Virus record (IMG/VR): IMGVR_UViG_3300046010_006940
Span: 1 to 20,984 of that record
Reading direction: 5' to 3' (one strand)
Length of the DNA: 20,984 nt
DNA from: a virus
Shown: positions 12,556-19,368 of the stretch, piece by piece
How the letters are laid out: each line of letters begins with the position of its first letter
Position numbering within the stretch: position 1 is the stretch's first letter
Notes under the pieces: model-generated
Database searches by the model: none
Told to the model about the DNA's origin: nothing
What the model saw: only the letters and a program-made list of their open reading frames with translations
Program-made: the position numbers and the translations under genes

Positions 12556-12759
12556 ATGAAATACAAGATCAAGACGATTGATGAGGCGGAACAGTTTCGG
12601 CCATACGAGGTCACGCTGCTAATCGAGTCACGAGAAGAACACGAGATGTTCCACGACAAGATTGCGTGTCAAATCGCAAAGACTAGCCAGTTTATTGGTG
12701 ACGTGTATGAGGCTGGCAAGAAAACGATCATCAACAGCGGAAGTGTCCCGCTGAAGTAA
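12556..12759 (+). CDS. Hypothetical protein (67 aa)
   Basis: The ATG at 12556 is preceded by GGGAGATTGGAA, a good ribosome binding site; a longer frame from 12505 is less likely. The product has an alpha/beta pattern: MKYKIKTIDEAEQF, then PYEVTLLIESREEHEMFHDK, then a helix and a short strand at the end. No cysteine motif or membrane segment. It is the first of a series of individually spaced small genes after the ribbon-helix-helix gene. Function unknown. Confidence 0.6.
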   Translation: MKYKIKTIDEAEQFRPYEVTLLIESREEHEMFHDKIACQIAKTSQFIGDVYEAGKKTIINSGSVPLK

Positions 12760-12771
12760 ACGCGGTAATTG

Positions 12772-12786
12772 CATCCGCTGTTCATG
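12772..12786 (+). repeat. 15-bp direct repeat CATCCGCTGTTCATG, second copy
   Basis: Identical to 12472-12486. Here GCGG (12762-12765) can pair with CCGC inside the repeat to give a different hairpin, so the conserved element appears to be the word itself rather than one fold. It lies between the stop at 12759 and the TTG start at 12808. Confidence 0.55.
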
Positions 12787-12807
12787 AAAATACGGGAGTT
12801 TTGAGTC

Positions 12808-13068
12808 TTGGTCACATTGAGCGACAGCCAAAAGAAAACAGTTCTTGCGATTATCGATCGCGGCGAGTGGAAGCATTCATGGCATTTACCATCGAATGGG
12901 TACGGAACAGATTGGAGAAATCCGGAGACGCTGGAAAAGTGCATCGCAGTGTTGACGGAAATGAAGGCGGATGCGGAGTCACTCATTCGCAGGATTGAAA
13001 CTGTTGATGTTGCTTGTGTGCATCATTTAGAGACGATCAAGAAGCGGCTCGCCGATGACGCAGAATGA
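12808..13068 (+). CDS. Hypothetical helical protein (86 aa, TTG start)
   Basis: A TGA in frame at 12802 excludes any earlier start, so TTG 12808 is the first usable codon, with CGGGAG about 10 bases upstream. The product starts with SDSQKKTVLAIIDRGEW and continues into two long helices (about 40-85) containing LEKCIAVLTEMKADAESLIRR and a C-terminal LETIKKRLADD. This suggests a small helical bundle. Its stop is followed at once by CAGCGGA. No function recognised. Confidence 0.55.
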   Translation: MVTLSDSQKKTVLAIIDRGEWKHSWHLPSNGYGTDWRNPETLEKCIAVLTEMKADAESLIRRIETVDVACVHHLETIKKRLADDAE

Positions 13069-13124
13069 GCAGCGGAACTTGTATGCTCTGTTGGTGTGAA
13101 ACGTGGAAAACAAAGGGGATTTGA

Positions 13125-13499
13125 ATGCGAGTCGAAGCCGTACCAAGAATGTGTCTTTTGATCACTGGTGACTGGCAAACTGTGATCAGTTCCAAAAAGT
13201 ATTGGGAGCAATTGATTGACCAGCGGCCGGACGAGGACATGGCAGACTGGGCACAGTTTCGCGTTGATTGTGCGACGACGGCGGAAATGGTGGCTGCGTA
13301 TCAGGAGTTTCACGACAGGCTGAAACTGCACTGTCATTTTGATTTCGTCGTCAATCAGGAAGAGATCAGCGTTGAGATTATGACAGGATACGCGGAGAAG
13401 GATAACCCGGTCTGCTGGGTGAACGTGAAGCGGTCCACGTCTAAGATGGAAACGGCGATTGACGAGGCGGTCAAAATCTTGACGGCGGCGATCGAGTAG
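13125..13499 (+). CDS. Hypothetical protein (124 aa)
   Basis: The ATG has AAAGGGGATTTG just upstream, a strong ribosome binding site. The product is a soluble mixed alpha/beta protein with Trp and Asp rich parts (LIDQRPDEDMADWAQF) and a C-terminal helix (METAIDEAVKILTAAIE). No domain recognised. The gap before it (13069-13124) holds the CAGCGGA word and no gene; the same word follows its own stop codon. Confidence 0.65.
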   Translation: MRVEAVPRMCLLITGDWQTVISSKKYWEQLIDQRPDEDMADWAQFRVDCATTAEMVAAYQEFHDRLKLHCHFDFVVNQEEISVEIMTGYAEKDNPVCWVNVKRSTSKMETAIDEAVKILTAAIE

Positions 13500-13540
13500 C
13501 AGCGGAATTCCGTTCCGGTCGTCTTTTGTGGAGTGATACA

Positions 13541-13804
13541 GTGCGAGTAAAATACATCGTGGTTTACGAGCCACAGGAGGGCGTTTACTCGCCTATCATT
13601 TTCCCGGAACAGTTGGTTCATCGGCATGTAGCCAGAATTCATTATGCTGGCTTGCGAAACGTGGTTTCTGCCGGATTTGCTCAAATCGACTACGATCAAG
13701 GATGCGGAAATCCTCCCTCGGTTCATGTGTATGGACGAAACGAAAGCCTAGATCTTGGGCCACGTCCGGAAGACGGCGAAGTGATCAAAAATAACTATAC
13801 ATGA
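13541..13804 (+). CDS. Hypothetical protein (87 aa, GTG start)
   Basis: GTG 13541 is chosen because GTGGAG lies 9 bases before it; the TTG at 13526 would place the start inside that site. The context TTTGTGGAGTG is the same as that of the gene at 4449. The product begins with MRVKYIVVYEPQEGVYSPIIF, a strand-rich segment, followed by a helix and a proline-containing tail. No motif recognised. The stop is followed by another CAGCGGA word. Confidence 0.55.
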   Translation: MRVKYIVVYEPQEGVYSPIIFPEQLVHRHVARIHYAGLRNVVSAGFAQIDYDQGCGNPPSVHVYGRNESLDLGPRPEDGEVIKNNYT

Positions 13805-13838
13805 GCAGCGGATAACCATACCGATAGGCGTTGGCACG

Positions 13839-13979
13839 ATGGACCGAAAAGAAAAACGCGGCCGCAAAAACGCAAACCATCGCCGGAACGAAAAGCGGCG
13901 TGGTATGGTCAAGTCACGGAAACTGTTCGGCCCGAATAACAGCGAACAGCACGTCCGATCGTCTTTTGAGGATGCGTAA
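13839..13979 (+). CDS. Very basic small protein (46 aa)
   Basis: An ATG at 13839 opens a 46-codon frame ending directly before the next ATG (TAA ATG). About a third of the residues are Arg or Lys (for example MDRKEKRGRKNANHRRNEKRR), so it probably binds nucleic acid or an acidic partner. No strong ribosome binding site is visible (GGCGTTGGCACG). Direct abutment to the next gene supports it, but composition alone could be chance. Confidence 0.45.
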   Translation: MDRKEKRGRKNANHRRNEKRRGMVKSRKLFGPNNSEQHVRSSFEDA

Positions 13980-14348
13980 ATGAGTGATATGGAAACTGGG
14001 TACGCTAACGCGGCCCAATGTGCACAGTTGCTATCTGAGGCACGAAAAGACGGATGCCTTTTCTGCAAGTGGTTTGCCATGCACGAAGAGGCGACAGCAA
14101 CTAAATCTGCAACCTTCAAACATATAACGCTGCTTGAAGTGCACGGAGACTGCAGGAGGCGTGCGCCGATTGTCCAGTTGCACGAAGAAGATCCGGATAG
14201 CAATCTGACGGTGTGGCCAGAGGTCACGCAAAAGGAATGGTGCGGAGAATTCGAGAAAACGACTGAGATCATAGACGTTGATTACATTTGCTCACCGACG
14301 ACTGACCCCGGTTTCAGAGAATGGATCACGGAACAGGCGATGAAGTAA
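13980..14348 (+). CDS. Four-cysteine phage protein (possible metal or Fe-S site), 122 aa
   Basis: Starts directly after the previous stop. Cysteines at 26 and 29 (CLFC), 58 (GDCRRRAP) and 88 (EWCGEF) follow the pattern of a small family seen in phages and bacteria: CxxC, then G-x-C-R-x-x-A-P, then W-C-G-E-F. The conserved Pro and Glu-Phe contexts support a single metal or iron-sulphur site. The C-terminal 30 residues are an acidic tail. The actual role of the family is not known to me. Confidence 0.7.
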   Translation: MSDMETGYANAAQCAQLLSEARKDGCLFCKWFAMHEEATATKSATFKHITLLEVHGDCRRRAPIVQLHEEDPDSNLTVWPEVTQKEWCGEFEKTTEIIDVDYICSPTTDPGFREWITEQAMK

Positions 14349-14382
14349 CATCGGTTCAGAACTCCGATAGTCACTGTCGCCA

Positions 14383-14411
14383 TTGACAAAACGCACACCG
14401 CCCGCTACCGT
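14383..14411 (+). promoter_or_regulatory. Promoter of the lysis-like block (TTGACA-17-TACCGT)
   Basis: TTGACA (14383-14388) is followed by a 17-bp spacer and TACCGT (14406-14411). The surrounding GCCATTGACAA word is shared with the promoter at 9159. An ATCGG/CCGAT hairpin (14350-14368) lies just upstream and has no T-run. Unlike three other leaders, no terminator lies between this promoter and the gene at 14449. Confidence 0.55.
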
Positions 14412-14448
14412 GATAAAATCCGGTCAATCTTCGGAAGGGGGTGTTGCG

Positions 14449-14646
14449 ATGTCAGAAAAGAAAAAAGTCTGGTACAGCAAAACCAGCATTTTCGGTGCCC
14501 TGCAGTTGGCGGCCGGAACGCTCGCACTCTTCGCTGGCTCGGATCTGATCCAGCAGTATCCAAAAGCCGTGGCTGCTATTGCAGCGGCATCCGGTGTGGT
14601 GACGATCGGGCTGCGGCTGATTACCTCCATCCCGGTGGAGTGGTAG
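14449..14646 (+). CDS. Holin-like membrane protein (65 aa)
   Basis: The ATG at 14449 is preceded by GGAAGGGGGTG, a very strong ribosome binding site. After a short charged start (MSEKKKVWYSK) come two hydrophobic helices, about residues 14-30 and 40-58, separated by a short polar turn, and the protein ends with PVEW. Size, two membrane segments, basic N-terminus and location in front of a peptidase gene fit a small phage holin, which opens the inner membrane for the lysin. No sequence signature is decisive, so another small membrane protein remains possible. Confidence 0.62.
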   Translation: MSEKKKVWYSKTSIFGALQLAAGTLALFAGSDLIQQYPKAVAAIAAASGVVTIGLRLITSIPVEW

Positions 14647-14649
14647 GCC

Positions 14650-14949
14650 ATGATCAGCATTGACTGGCAGCAGGTTATCGGCTCAATCCTGATTGGCGGT
14701 TCCGGTATCGCGGGCGTCATTTGGGCCGCTATAGCACGCTGGAAGAAATTCCGCTCGGTAAAATCTGGCAGCGAAACGCCACGTCCTGCCGATGAACCGG
14801 CTCCATCTGGTGCGGTCGATTGGGCCACAGACATCTGCGAAGCAATGGGGGCAGCGTCAGCCGAAACGAAACTGAAAGCGATTCTCGGCGGTGCGACAAG
14901 AGACGATGCCCGCAAATTGCGTATTGCAGAGCTGGAGGCAAAGCCGTGA
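14650..14949 (+). CDS. Membrane-anchored hypothetical protein (99 aa)
   Basis: Starts three bases after the holin-like gene. Residues from about 8 to 27 form one membrane helix (VIGSILIGGSGIAGVIWAAI), followed by basic residues (ARWKKFRS), a proline-rich linker (about 40-55) and a helical C-terminal part. It is coupled to the next gene through a GTGA overlap. It could be part of the lysis machinery, for example a holin partner or spanin-like factor, but no motif proves this. Confidence 0.6.
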   Translation: MISIDWQQVIGSILIGGSGIAGVIWAAIARWKKFRSVKSGSETPRPADEPAPSGAVDWATDICEAMGAASAETKLKAILGGATRDDARKLRIAELEAKP

Positions 14950-15287
14950 AGTTGCCTCTCGCATTGATTGCCAGCGGATTGATTGGCGGGCTGTTGCTGC
15001 TGAATGGCGGCAAGGTCGCTCCGGGGCCGTCGCCATCCGATGCAGTTTCCGCAGTGTTTGACGCACAGGAATCCACGTTCCGCAAGTTGTCCGGCGAACG
15101 GGCCAAAGCACTCCGCGCGGGGGAAATTACTAGCGAGGCAGCATCAGTCGCATGGATGCAATCACGGTGGCTCCCAGCGTTTGAGGCTGAATGGTCGAAA
15201 TTGTTGACTCAAGAAGCGGCGGCATTCGGTGGCGAGCAATGGACGGCAGAAAAAGAGGCAGCGTGGATTGAAAGGTACGTGCGATGA
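14946..15287 (+). CDS. Membrane-anchored or secreted helical protein (113 aa, GTG start)
   Basis: GTG 14946 overlaps the previous stop as GTGA; earlier in-frame starts would lie deep within the preceding gene. The first 20 residues (MKLPLALIASGLIGGLLLLN) are a hydrophobic helix or signal peptide, followed by GGKVAPGPSPSD and an amphipathic helical region rich in Ala, Glu and Trp up to the C-terminus. No cysteine follows the hydrophobic part, so it is not a lipoprotein. It overlaps the peptidase gene by ATGA. A role in lysis is inferred from position only. Confidence 0.6.
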   Translation: MKLPLALIASGLIGGLLLLNGGKVAPGPSPSDAVSAVFDAQESTFRKLSGERAKALRAGEITSEAASVAWMQSRWLPAFEAEWSKLLTQEAAAFGGEQWTAEKEAAWIERYVR

Positions 15288-16156
15288 CAGAGCCTTTCTA
15301 TGGTTTGCTGGAATCGACACCAGCGGAGATTGCAGCCTGTCAATCAGGTTTTAAGGTGCGGGCAATCGCGGCATCTGATGTTGACGGTTGGGAAGATCGG
15401 TTGGAAGTAAGAACACGTCTTCTGCTTTCAAAGCTTCGAAAGCAAAACCAGCGTCGAAATGACTGCGAGGGCAACGCCCTTGCCAACGGAGCGGAGGCAC
15501 AGCACCAGTTCGTGACAGGTGATTTTGTGCAGTATTCCGACACATACTCATATCAGGCATCTGAGCGGGTAATGGGCCGCAATAATGTGGGACGAGACGC
15601 AGGGGCAAGCATCGAATCAGGCGTGATTGTTCGCACGAAAGGAATTCAGTCTCTTGGAGTAAAGCCTGGCATTCCTCTTGAATCAAATTGGCCGTATGAA
15701 CCATACGAACGTGATGTTGCACGATTTGAGACTCGGGCAAAGTCGGTAAAGATTGAGGACACGTTCGTCGCAGAACATGGGGCTCTACCAGAGTTTAAGC
15801 AAATGTTGATCTCAATGGCGGCGGGTGGTGTTGGTCACATTGGAACGTTTTGGCCATTCCGTGAAGTGTCTTTTGAAGGCTTTCGCCTTATGGACACACT
15901 GCCTACCGGCGGCGGTGGTCACGCGACGTGCATTGTCGGCGGGTTGCGATTTTCCGGCGTTTGGAAAATGGCCGTCTGGAACTCCCACAACTACGGGGCT
16001 TACCTGATGTCTGAGCGGTCCTATGAGACGGCACAAAATCGGAGTTGGAGCCCATTCGGTGGATATTTGATCATGCCGGACAAGCCAGTCGAACGTTACC
16101 ACAATCGCGTCGTCAGTGGCGGTGGATACTTCAGTCCAAGCAATGGGGTGGCGTGA
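15284..16156 (+). CDS. Papain-like (C1A-type) cysteine peptidase, candidate lysin
   Basis: The 290-aa product carries the order of active-site elements of papain-fold enzymes: RNDCEGNA with Cys61 as likely nucleophile and Gln54 or Gln56 just before it for the oxyanion hole, GGGGHATCIVGG with His213, and VWNSHNYGAY with Asn233 replacing the usual NSWG. There is no signal peptide or pro-segment. Because it sits among holin-like and membrane-protein genes, cleavage of cell-envelope peptide cross-links is the likely role; virion maturation or anti-host proteolysis are alternatives. Start and stop overlap both neighbours. Confidence 0.78.
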   Translation: MTEPFYGLLESTPAEIAACQSGFKVRAIAASDVDGWEDRLEVRTRLLLSKLRKQNQRRNDCEGNALANGAEAQHQFVTGDFVQYSDTYSYQASERVMGRNNVGRDAGASIESGVIVRTKGIQSLGVKPGIPLESNWPYEPYERDVARFETRAKSVKIEDTFVAEHGALPEFKQMLISMAAGGVGHIGTFWPFREVSFEGFRLMDTLPTGGGGHATCIVGGLRFSGVWKMAVWNSHNYGAYLMSERSYETAQNRSWSPFGGYLIMPDKPVERYHNRVVSGGGYFSPSNGVA

Positions 16157-16824
16157 TGAGAATTGCATTTGTTATCTGTATGAGTTTTACACTCGGTTGC
16201 GGATCATCAGCTGAAATAGTTTCGCCGGAAGTGCAGGCCCGTGCGTCGGAGTTGTCAGCACTGCTGACATCATCCAAAACGGTTGAGACAAAATCAGACG
16301 AGATTCTTAAGGCAGTTGAATCGAACACAACCGCACTGGCTGCGATCAAAAGCCAGATTGATTCTTTGGAAGCGTCTGTCGTCAGTTCCAAACCTGAATT
16401 GGGAAAGGAAGTGATCCAGTCTAGTGAGCCCCCGGCAAAAGCGAACACTACACCCGATCCTCTCAAAGTCGCTACGCCGGGGGATTCTTCTCGCATTGCA
16501 TCGGACGGAACGGTCCTGCGGTGGAACATTGAAGGCAATTGGAATCCGACGATTCTCGAAACATCAAAGCACCTTGGGCAGGATCATGGCATCGACACCA
16601 ACGGCATGACGCATCAGGAAATGGCGGACCTTCACGCTGATCTGCATGACGGGAAAACGTCAGGAGGTGCGCCGGTCGGTGCAATCTTTCCGAATAACCG
16701 AACGAGTGCGATCACCAGTCAACGCACTTCTGTTCGATCTCTTCCACAGCGGGTCAGTTTCTTTGGGCGGACGAAGTATTCGACTCGACAATCCTGCCCT
16801 TCCGGTCGCTGTCCGCAAAGATGA
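16156..16824 (+). CDS. Probable lipoprotein with coiled coil (222 aa)
   Basis: The ATG at 16156 overlaps the peptidase stop (TGATG). MRIAFVICMSFTLGCGSS is a short signal peptide ending in LGC, an acceptable though imperfect lipobox with Cys15 as the lipidated residue. Residues from about 25 to 80 form a helical, heptad-like region. A Pro- and Thr-rich linker and a DHGIDTNGMTHQEMADLHADLH segment (His, Asp rich) follow. An outer-membrane lysis partner is plausible. The last 59 codons overlap the next frame, and the Arg/Ser-rich ending looks unlike the rest, so the true C-terminus is uncertain. Confidence 0.65.
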   Translation: MRIAFVICMSFTLGCGSSAEIVSPEVQARASELSALLTSSKTVETKSDEILKAVESNTTALAAIKSQIDSLEASVVSSKPELGKEVIQSSEPPAKANTTPDPLKVATPGDSSRIASDGTVLRWNIEGNWNPTILETSKHLGQDHGIDTNGMTHQEMADLHADLHDGKTSGGAPVGAIFPNNRTSAITSQRTSVRSLPQRVSFFGRTKYSTRQSCPSGRCPQR

Positions 16825-16966
16825 TTACGTTCTTTGGGTGTTTTCAAATCCAGTCAAGGTGTCAACACCAGGGCCGGATTCGAGACTAAGGGAAGTCAGG
16901 CAGTATCGAGATCGAATCGAGTTTGAGTTATGGCCGTGGGCTAGTGTTAGGATCGAGTTTGAATGA
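16646..16966 (+). CDS. Hypothetical strand-rich protein (up to 106 aa), overlapping frame
   Basis: This frame overlaps the lipoprotein gene by 179 bases. Its second half reads like a normal protein (PALPVAVRKDDYVLWVFSNP, then RIEFELWPWASVRIEFE) and it ends in an ATGA overlap with the next gene, which supports translation. The start is unclear: ATG 16646 has no good ribosome binding site, and GTG 16706 is another choice. A +1 frameshift, natural or from an assembly error, would join it to the lipoprotein. Function unknown. Confidence 0.55.
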   Translation: MTGKRQEVRRSVQSFRITERVRSPVNALLFDLFHSGSVSLGGRSIRLDNPALPVAVRKDDYVLWVFSNPVKVSTPGPDSRLREVRQYRDRIEFELWPWASVRIEFE

Positions 16967-17259
16967 GCCGAGAAAATACAGTGATTGCATCGGTCATTTA
17001 TGAGCGAAACCGGATGGCTCGCTCGACTGGTGCGGATCGTGCCAGTTTGGATGAGGCCAGAAAAATCGAGCGATACGGTCGGAAGATGATCCGGTTGGCG
17101 GAAGCTAATCGAATCAAACCACAGGATTCAGATGAGGAAATTGCAAGGGCGATAACTCCAATCATGGCATGGCTTTTCTGGCAGATCGCTCCGGAACTGC
17201 TCATGTGGATTGTCGCAGCGATCAGAAAACGAATTTGGCAACAGGAGCCGCAACAATGA
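16963..17259 (+). CDS. Hypothetical protein with C-terminal membrane segment (98 aa)
   Basis: Begins with ATGA on the previous stop. Residues 1-60 are charged and helical (ASLDEARKIERYGRKMIRLAEANR). Residues about 64-87 (AITPIMAWLFWQIAPELLMWIVAAI) form a membrane segment or a membrane-facing amphipathic helix, followed by a basic tail. The next gene begins in an ATGA overlap. It belongs to a run of small membrane proteins after the peptidase. Function unknown. Confidence 0.65.
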   Translation: MSRENTVIASVIYERNRMARSTGADRASLDEARKIERYGRKMIRLAEANRIKPQDSDEEIARAITPIMAWLFWQIAPELLMWIVAAIRKRIWQQEPQQ

Positions 17260-17477
17260 ATATCTCGGCAGACGTCATTTTGGGAGTGATCACTGCACTT
17301 GGCGCGGTCCTGAGTGGGGCTGTTGGCAAAATGTGGATCTGGTTTACGGCGGAATTGCGAGAGTGCAAAGACGATCGCAAATCACTAAACGAACGGGTTG
17401 AGGCGATGCACCAAAATATCGCGGAAATCAGCACGACAGTTGGACGGCTCGAAGGCCGATTAAGTGACGATAAATGA
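17256..17477 (+). CDS. Small membrane protein with coiled-coil tail (73 aa)
   Basis: The ATG at 17256 overlaps the previous stop (ATGA). Residues about 7-30 are hydrophobic (VILGVITALGAVLSGAVGKMWIWF), followed by a soluble helix with heptad-like spacing (RKSLNERVEAMHQNIAEISTTVGRLEGRL). A membrane helix plus coiled coil is common among phage holin-associated or inner-membrane spanin-like proteins, but length and orientation do not settle it. Good coupling on both sides makes the gene credible. Confidence 0.65.
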   Translation: MNISADVILGVITALGAVLSGAVGKMWIWFTAELRECKDDRKSLNERVEAMHQNIAEISTTVGRLEGRLSDDK

Positions 17478-17569
17478 GATCAATTATCAATGCAATCGCG
17501 GTGATGTTGTCGTTGATTTGGGATGTGACAGGCGGTTTAATTTATAGCGCTTGGAAACAGTTACAGTAA
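17474..17569 (+). CDS. Mini membrane peptide (31 aa)
   Basis: An ATGA overlap with the preceding gene opens a 31-codon frame. Most residues are hydrophobic (MRSIINAIAVMLSLIWDVTGG...), enough for one short membrane helix. It is followed by a GCGGA/TCCGC hairpin (17574-17589) without a T-run. Its size makes chance possible, but the coupling and the hydrophobic bias match the surrounding membrane-protein genes. Confidence 0.45.
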   Translation: MRSIINAIAVMLSLIWDVTGGLIYSAWKQLQ

Positions 17570-17623
17570 CACGCGGATAAGTAGTCCGCTGTTGGTGGTT
17601 TCTGGGGGAAATCAGGTGAAAGC

Positions 17624-18046
17624 ATGACTCCAAACGAACTGAAAACCCTGATTGAATCAGACTCTGAAGCCAGTCAATACTGGGCTGATCGTCGTGATGC
17701 AGCTTGTGCGGCTCGATGCTCGGTTATCGCTCCTCAGATTCGCAGACTGGTCACTGCTGATGAGATCCAACTGCACAGCAGCAAGAACGGAACGTGGGCT
17801 GCTATCACTTTAGCTCGTGAATCGCCTGAGACTCCACTGCAGATTAAGGGTGTCTGCATTACGTTTCTTGATTGGGTGAAGTCTGGTCGGTCAGTCGATT
17901 TCGACCTTCCAGAAGTCACTCAGATGGTCGGCGGATTGATTCAGTCAGGTCTGGTAACGCAAGAGCAGGCAGCAGAGCTTGATGCGATTGGCTACGAGTC
18001 GCATACCTTCACGACCGATGATGTACAACAAGCGATGGGAGCGTGA
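17624..18046 (+). CDS. Hypothetical phage protein of the virion-gene region (140 aa)
   Basis: The ATG follows AGGTGAAAGC. The product starts MTPNELKTLIESDSEASQYW, with an Ala/Cys/Arg-rich stretch (about 24-34) and a middle part on leucine and isoleucine strands. I recall a phage family with this MTPxELKxLIESDxEA start that lies next to tail-appendage genes, but I cannot name a function. A GCGGATAAGTAGTCCGC hairpin lies in the short gap before it. The next gene begins three bases after its stop. Confidence 0.7.
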   Translation: MTPNELKTLIESDSEASQYWADRRDAACAARCSVIAPQIRRLVTADEIQLHSSKNGTWAAITLARESPETPLQIKGVCITFLDWVKSGRSVDFDLPEVTQMVGGLIQSGLVTQEQAAELDAIGYESHTFTTDDVQQAMGA

Positions 18047-18049
18047 TCA

Positions 18050-18565
18050 GTGGCGGAAATAAAACGAAAATATCAATCGTCGGCGAATCTGACGGTCACG
18101 AATCTGGCGAGCATTGCCACCTCATCAACGCTTGTTGCGGGCTGGTTGTCCGACATCATCGACAACACGACAGATCTTGATTTGGACAAGCTGATCACTG
18201 GCAAGATTGCACTCGGAAACAGTGCGACAGCCGGTCAGATTGCACTCTATGCGATAGCGATGTTGGACGATTCGAACTGGCCAGCGTCTGCGTTGACTTC
18301 GGGAACATTTGGCACGGAGGGCACTGGAGCCTTTAAGGACGCAACAAATCGTGATGCTGTAGCAATGCTGGTTTGGGCCGTAGGAACGCGAGCTGACTCA
18401 GGAACCGACGATGTTTATCAGATTGCGGCTTCATCGCTCGCTGGTGCGTTTGGTGGAATTCTGCCGGCTAAATGCGTGCTGTTTTTGACGCACTCAACGG
18501 GTGTTAATCTTGCGTCATCGGGGCATCAAATCACGCACAAAGGTGCTACAGAAACGGTGGCCTGA
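18050..18565 (+). CDS. Probable virion structural protein (171 aa, GTG start)
   Basis: GTG 18050 lies three bases after the previous stop. The product is rich in Ala, Ser, Thr and Gly with alternating strands and contains SSANLTVTNLASIATSSTLV and AGWLSDIIDNTTDLDLDKLITGK. This resembles a phage structural family with the pattern TVTNLxSLAxSxxxVAGWxSxxIDN. No membrane segment or catalytic motif. It precedes the LamG-type gene with an overlapping TGATG junction. It may be part of a tail fibre or baseplate; that is inference. Confidence 0.65.
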   Translation: MAEIKRKYQSSANLTVTNLASIATSSTLVAGWLSDIIDNTTDLDLDKLITGKIALGNSATAGQIALYAIAMLDDSNWPASALTSGTFGTEGTGAFKDATNRDAVAMLVWAVGTRADSGTDDVYQIAASSLAGAFGGILPAKCVLFLTHSTGVNLASSGHQITHKGATETVA

Positions 18566-19368
18566 TGCGACACAAACGCACGACAGAATTGAGATATCCG
18601 GGACTGTGGCATGGTTGCATTGGTGCGTGGGCACCCTGCCTTGGTCCGACTGGATTGACGGCGCGTGATTGGAGCGGATACGCAAAACACGGCACGTTGA
18701 CCAATATGGACGCAAGCACAGGCTGGATGGCGAGTAGTGGCCGATACGCGATTAACTTCGACGGATCGAATGATTTTGTAGCGCTACCATTTGCCGAACT
18801 TGCAAATTATGTCCGTTGGCCTGCCGCGTTATCTCTTTGGTTCATGACAAGAGATCCAAGCCAGCGGCAATGTCTCATCGCGGATTTTAACACTTCAGGA
18901 ACAACAATCACTGTCGATATTGAGGTCAGCGGCTTCAACATGACAACTGGCCGGGTTGGCGTCGGGGGGTTTCTCGGTGCCTCTTCTGAGTCAGCATCAC
19001 CGCTGCAGTCGACGGCCAGCATATCGGCAAACAGATGGTATCAACTGCTGGTACAGTCTAATGCGACGGGGTTTGAGTTGTATTTGGATGGTGTGCTGCA
19101 GAGTAGCAAGACAAGCTCTAACACGCCGACTCTCTCCGGAAGTCACATGACGCGAATTGGCCGCCCTGGTGCTTTCCCTTCTGACATATTGATGTTGAAC
19201 GGGCAAGTGGACGACGTGAGGCTTTATCATCGCGAATTGCAAGTACGCGAAATTCGGCAACTCGCCTCACGTCGCGGAATCGCCTACGAGCTTGCACCAC
19301 GTCGCAGGTCTGCATTGGTGTCTGGGTTCAATCGTCGTCGTCGTTTGCTGGTAGGAGCGCATTCATGA
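18565..19368 (+). CDS. LamG/concanavalin-fold protein, likely phage appendage
   Basis: The 267-aa product has the signatures of a LamG (concanavalin A-like) domain: YAINFDGSNDFVALP (about 65-79), ISANRWYQLLVQSNATGFELYLDGV (about 152-176) and LNGQVDDVRLYHRELQVREIRQLA (about 211-234), the typical final strand and helix. Such domains bind carbohydrates, so binding to a host-surface polysaccharide is the likely role. The tail (about 240-267) is strongly basic with repeated Arg (RRRSALVSGFNRRRRLL). The start overlaps the previous stop and the end overlaps the next gene as ATGA. Confidence 0.8.
   Translation: MRHKRTTELRYPGLWHGCIGAWAPCLGPTGLTARDWSGYAKHGTLTNMDASTGWMASSGRYAINFDGSNDFVALPFAELANYVRWPAALSLWFMTRDPSQRQCLIADFNTSGTTITVDIEVSGFNMTTGRVGVGGFLGASSESASPLQSTASISANRWYQLLVQSNATGFELYLDGVLQSSKTSSNTPTLSGSHMTRIGRPGAFPSDILMLNGQVDDVRLYHRELQVREIRQLASRRGIAYELAPRRRSALVSGFNRRRRLLVGAHS

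Noticed and set aside
12492-12581. A 29-codon frame starting at ATG in the gap after the ribbon-helix-helix gene
   Set aside because: No ribosome binding site, and it overlaps the well-supported start at 12556 in another frame.
16651-16658. GGGAAAAC as a -1 ribosomal slippery site
   Set aside because: The codon phase is GGG AAA AC, not the X XXY YYZ phase needed, and joining the two frames would need +1.
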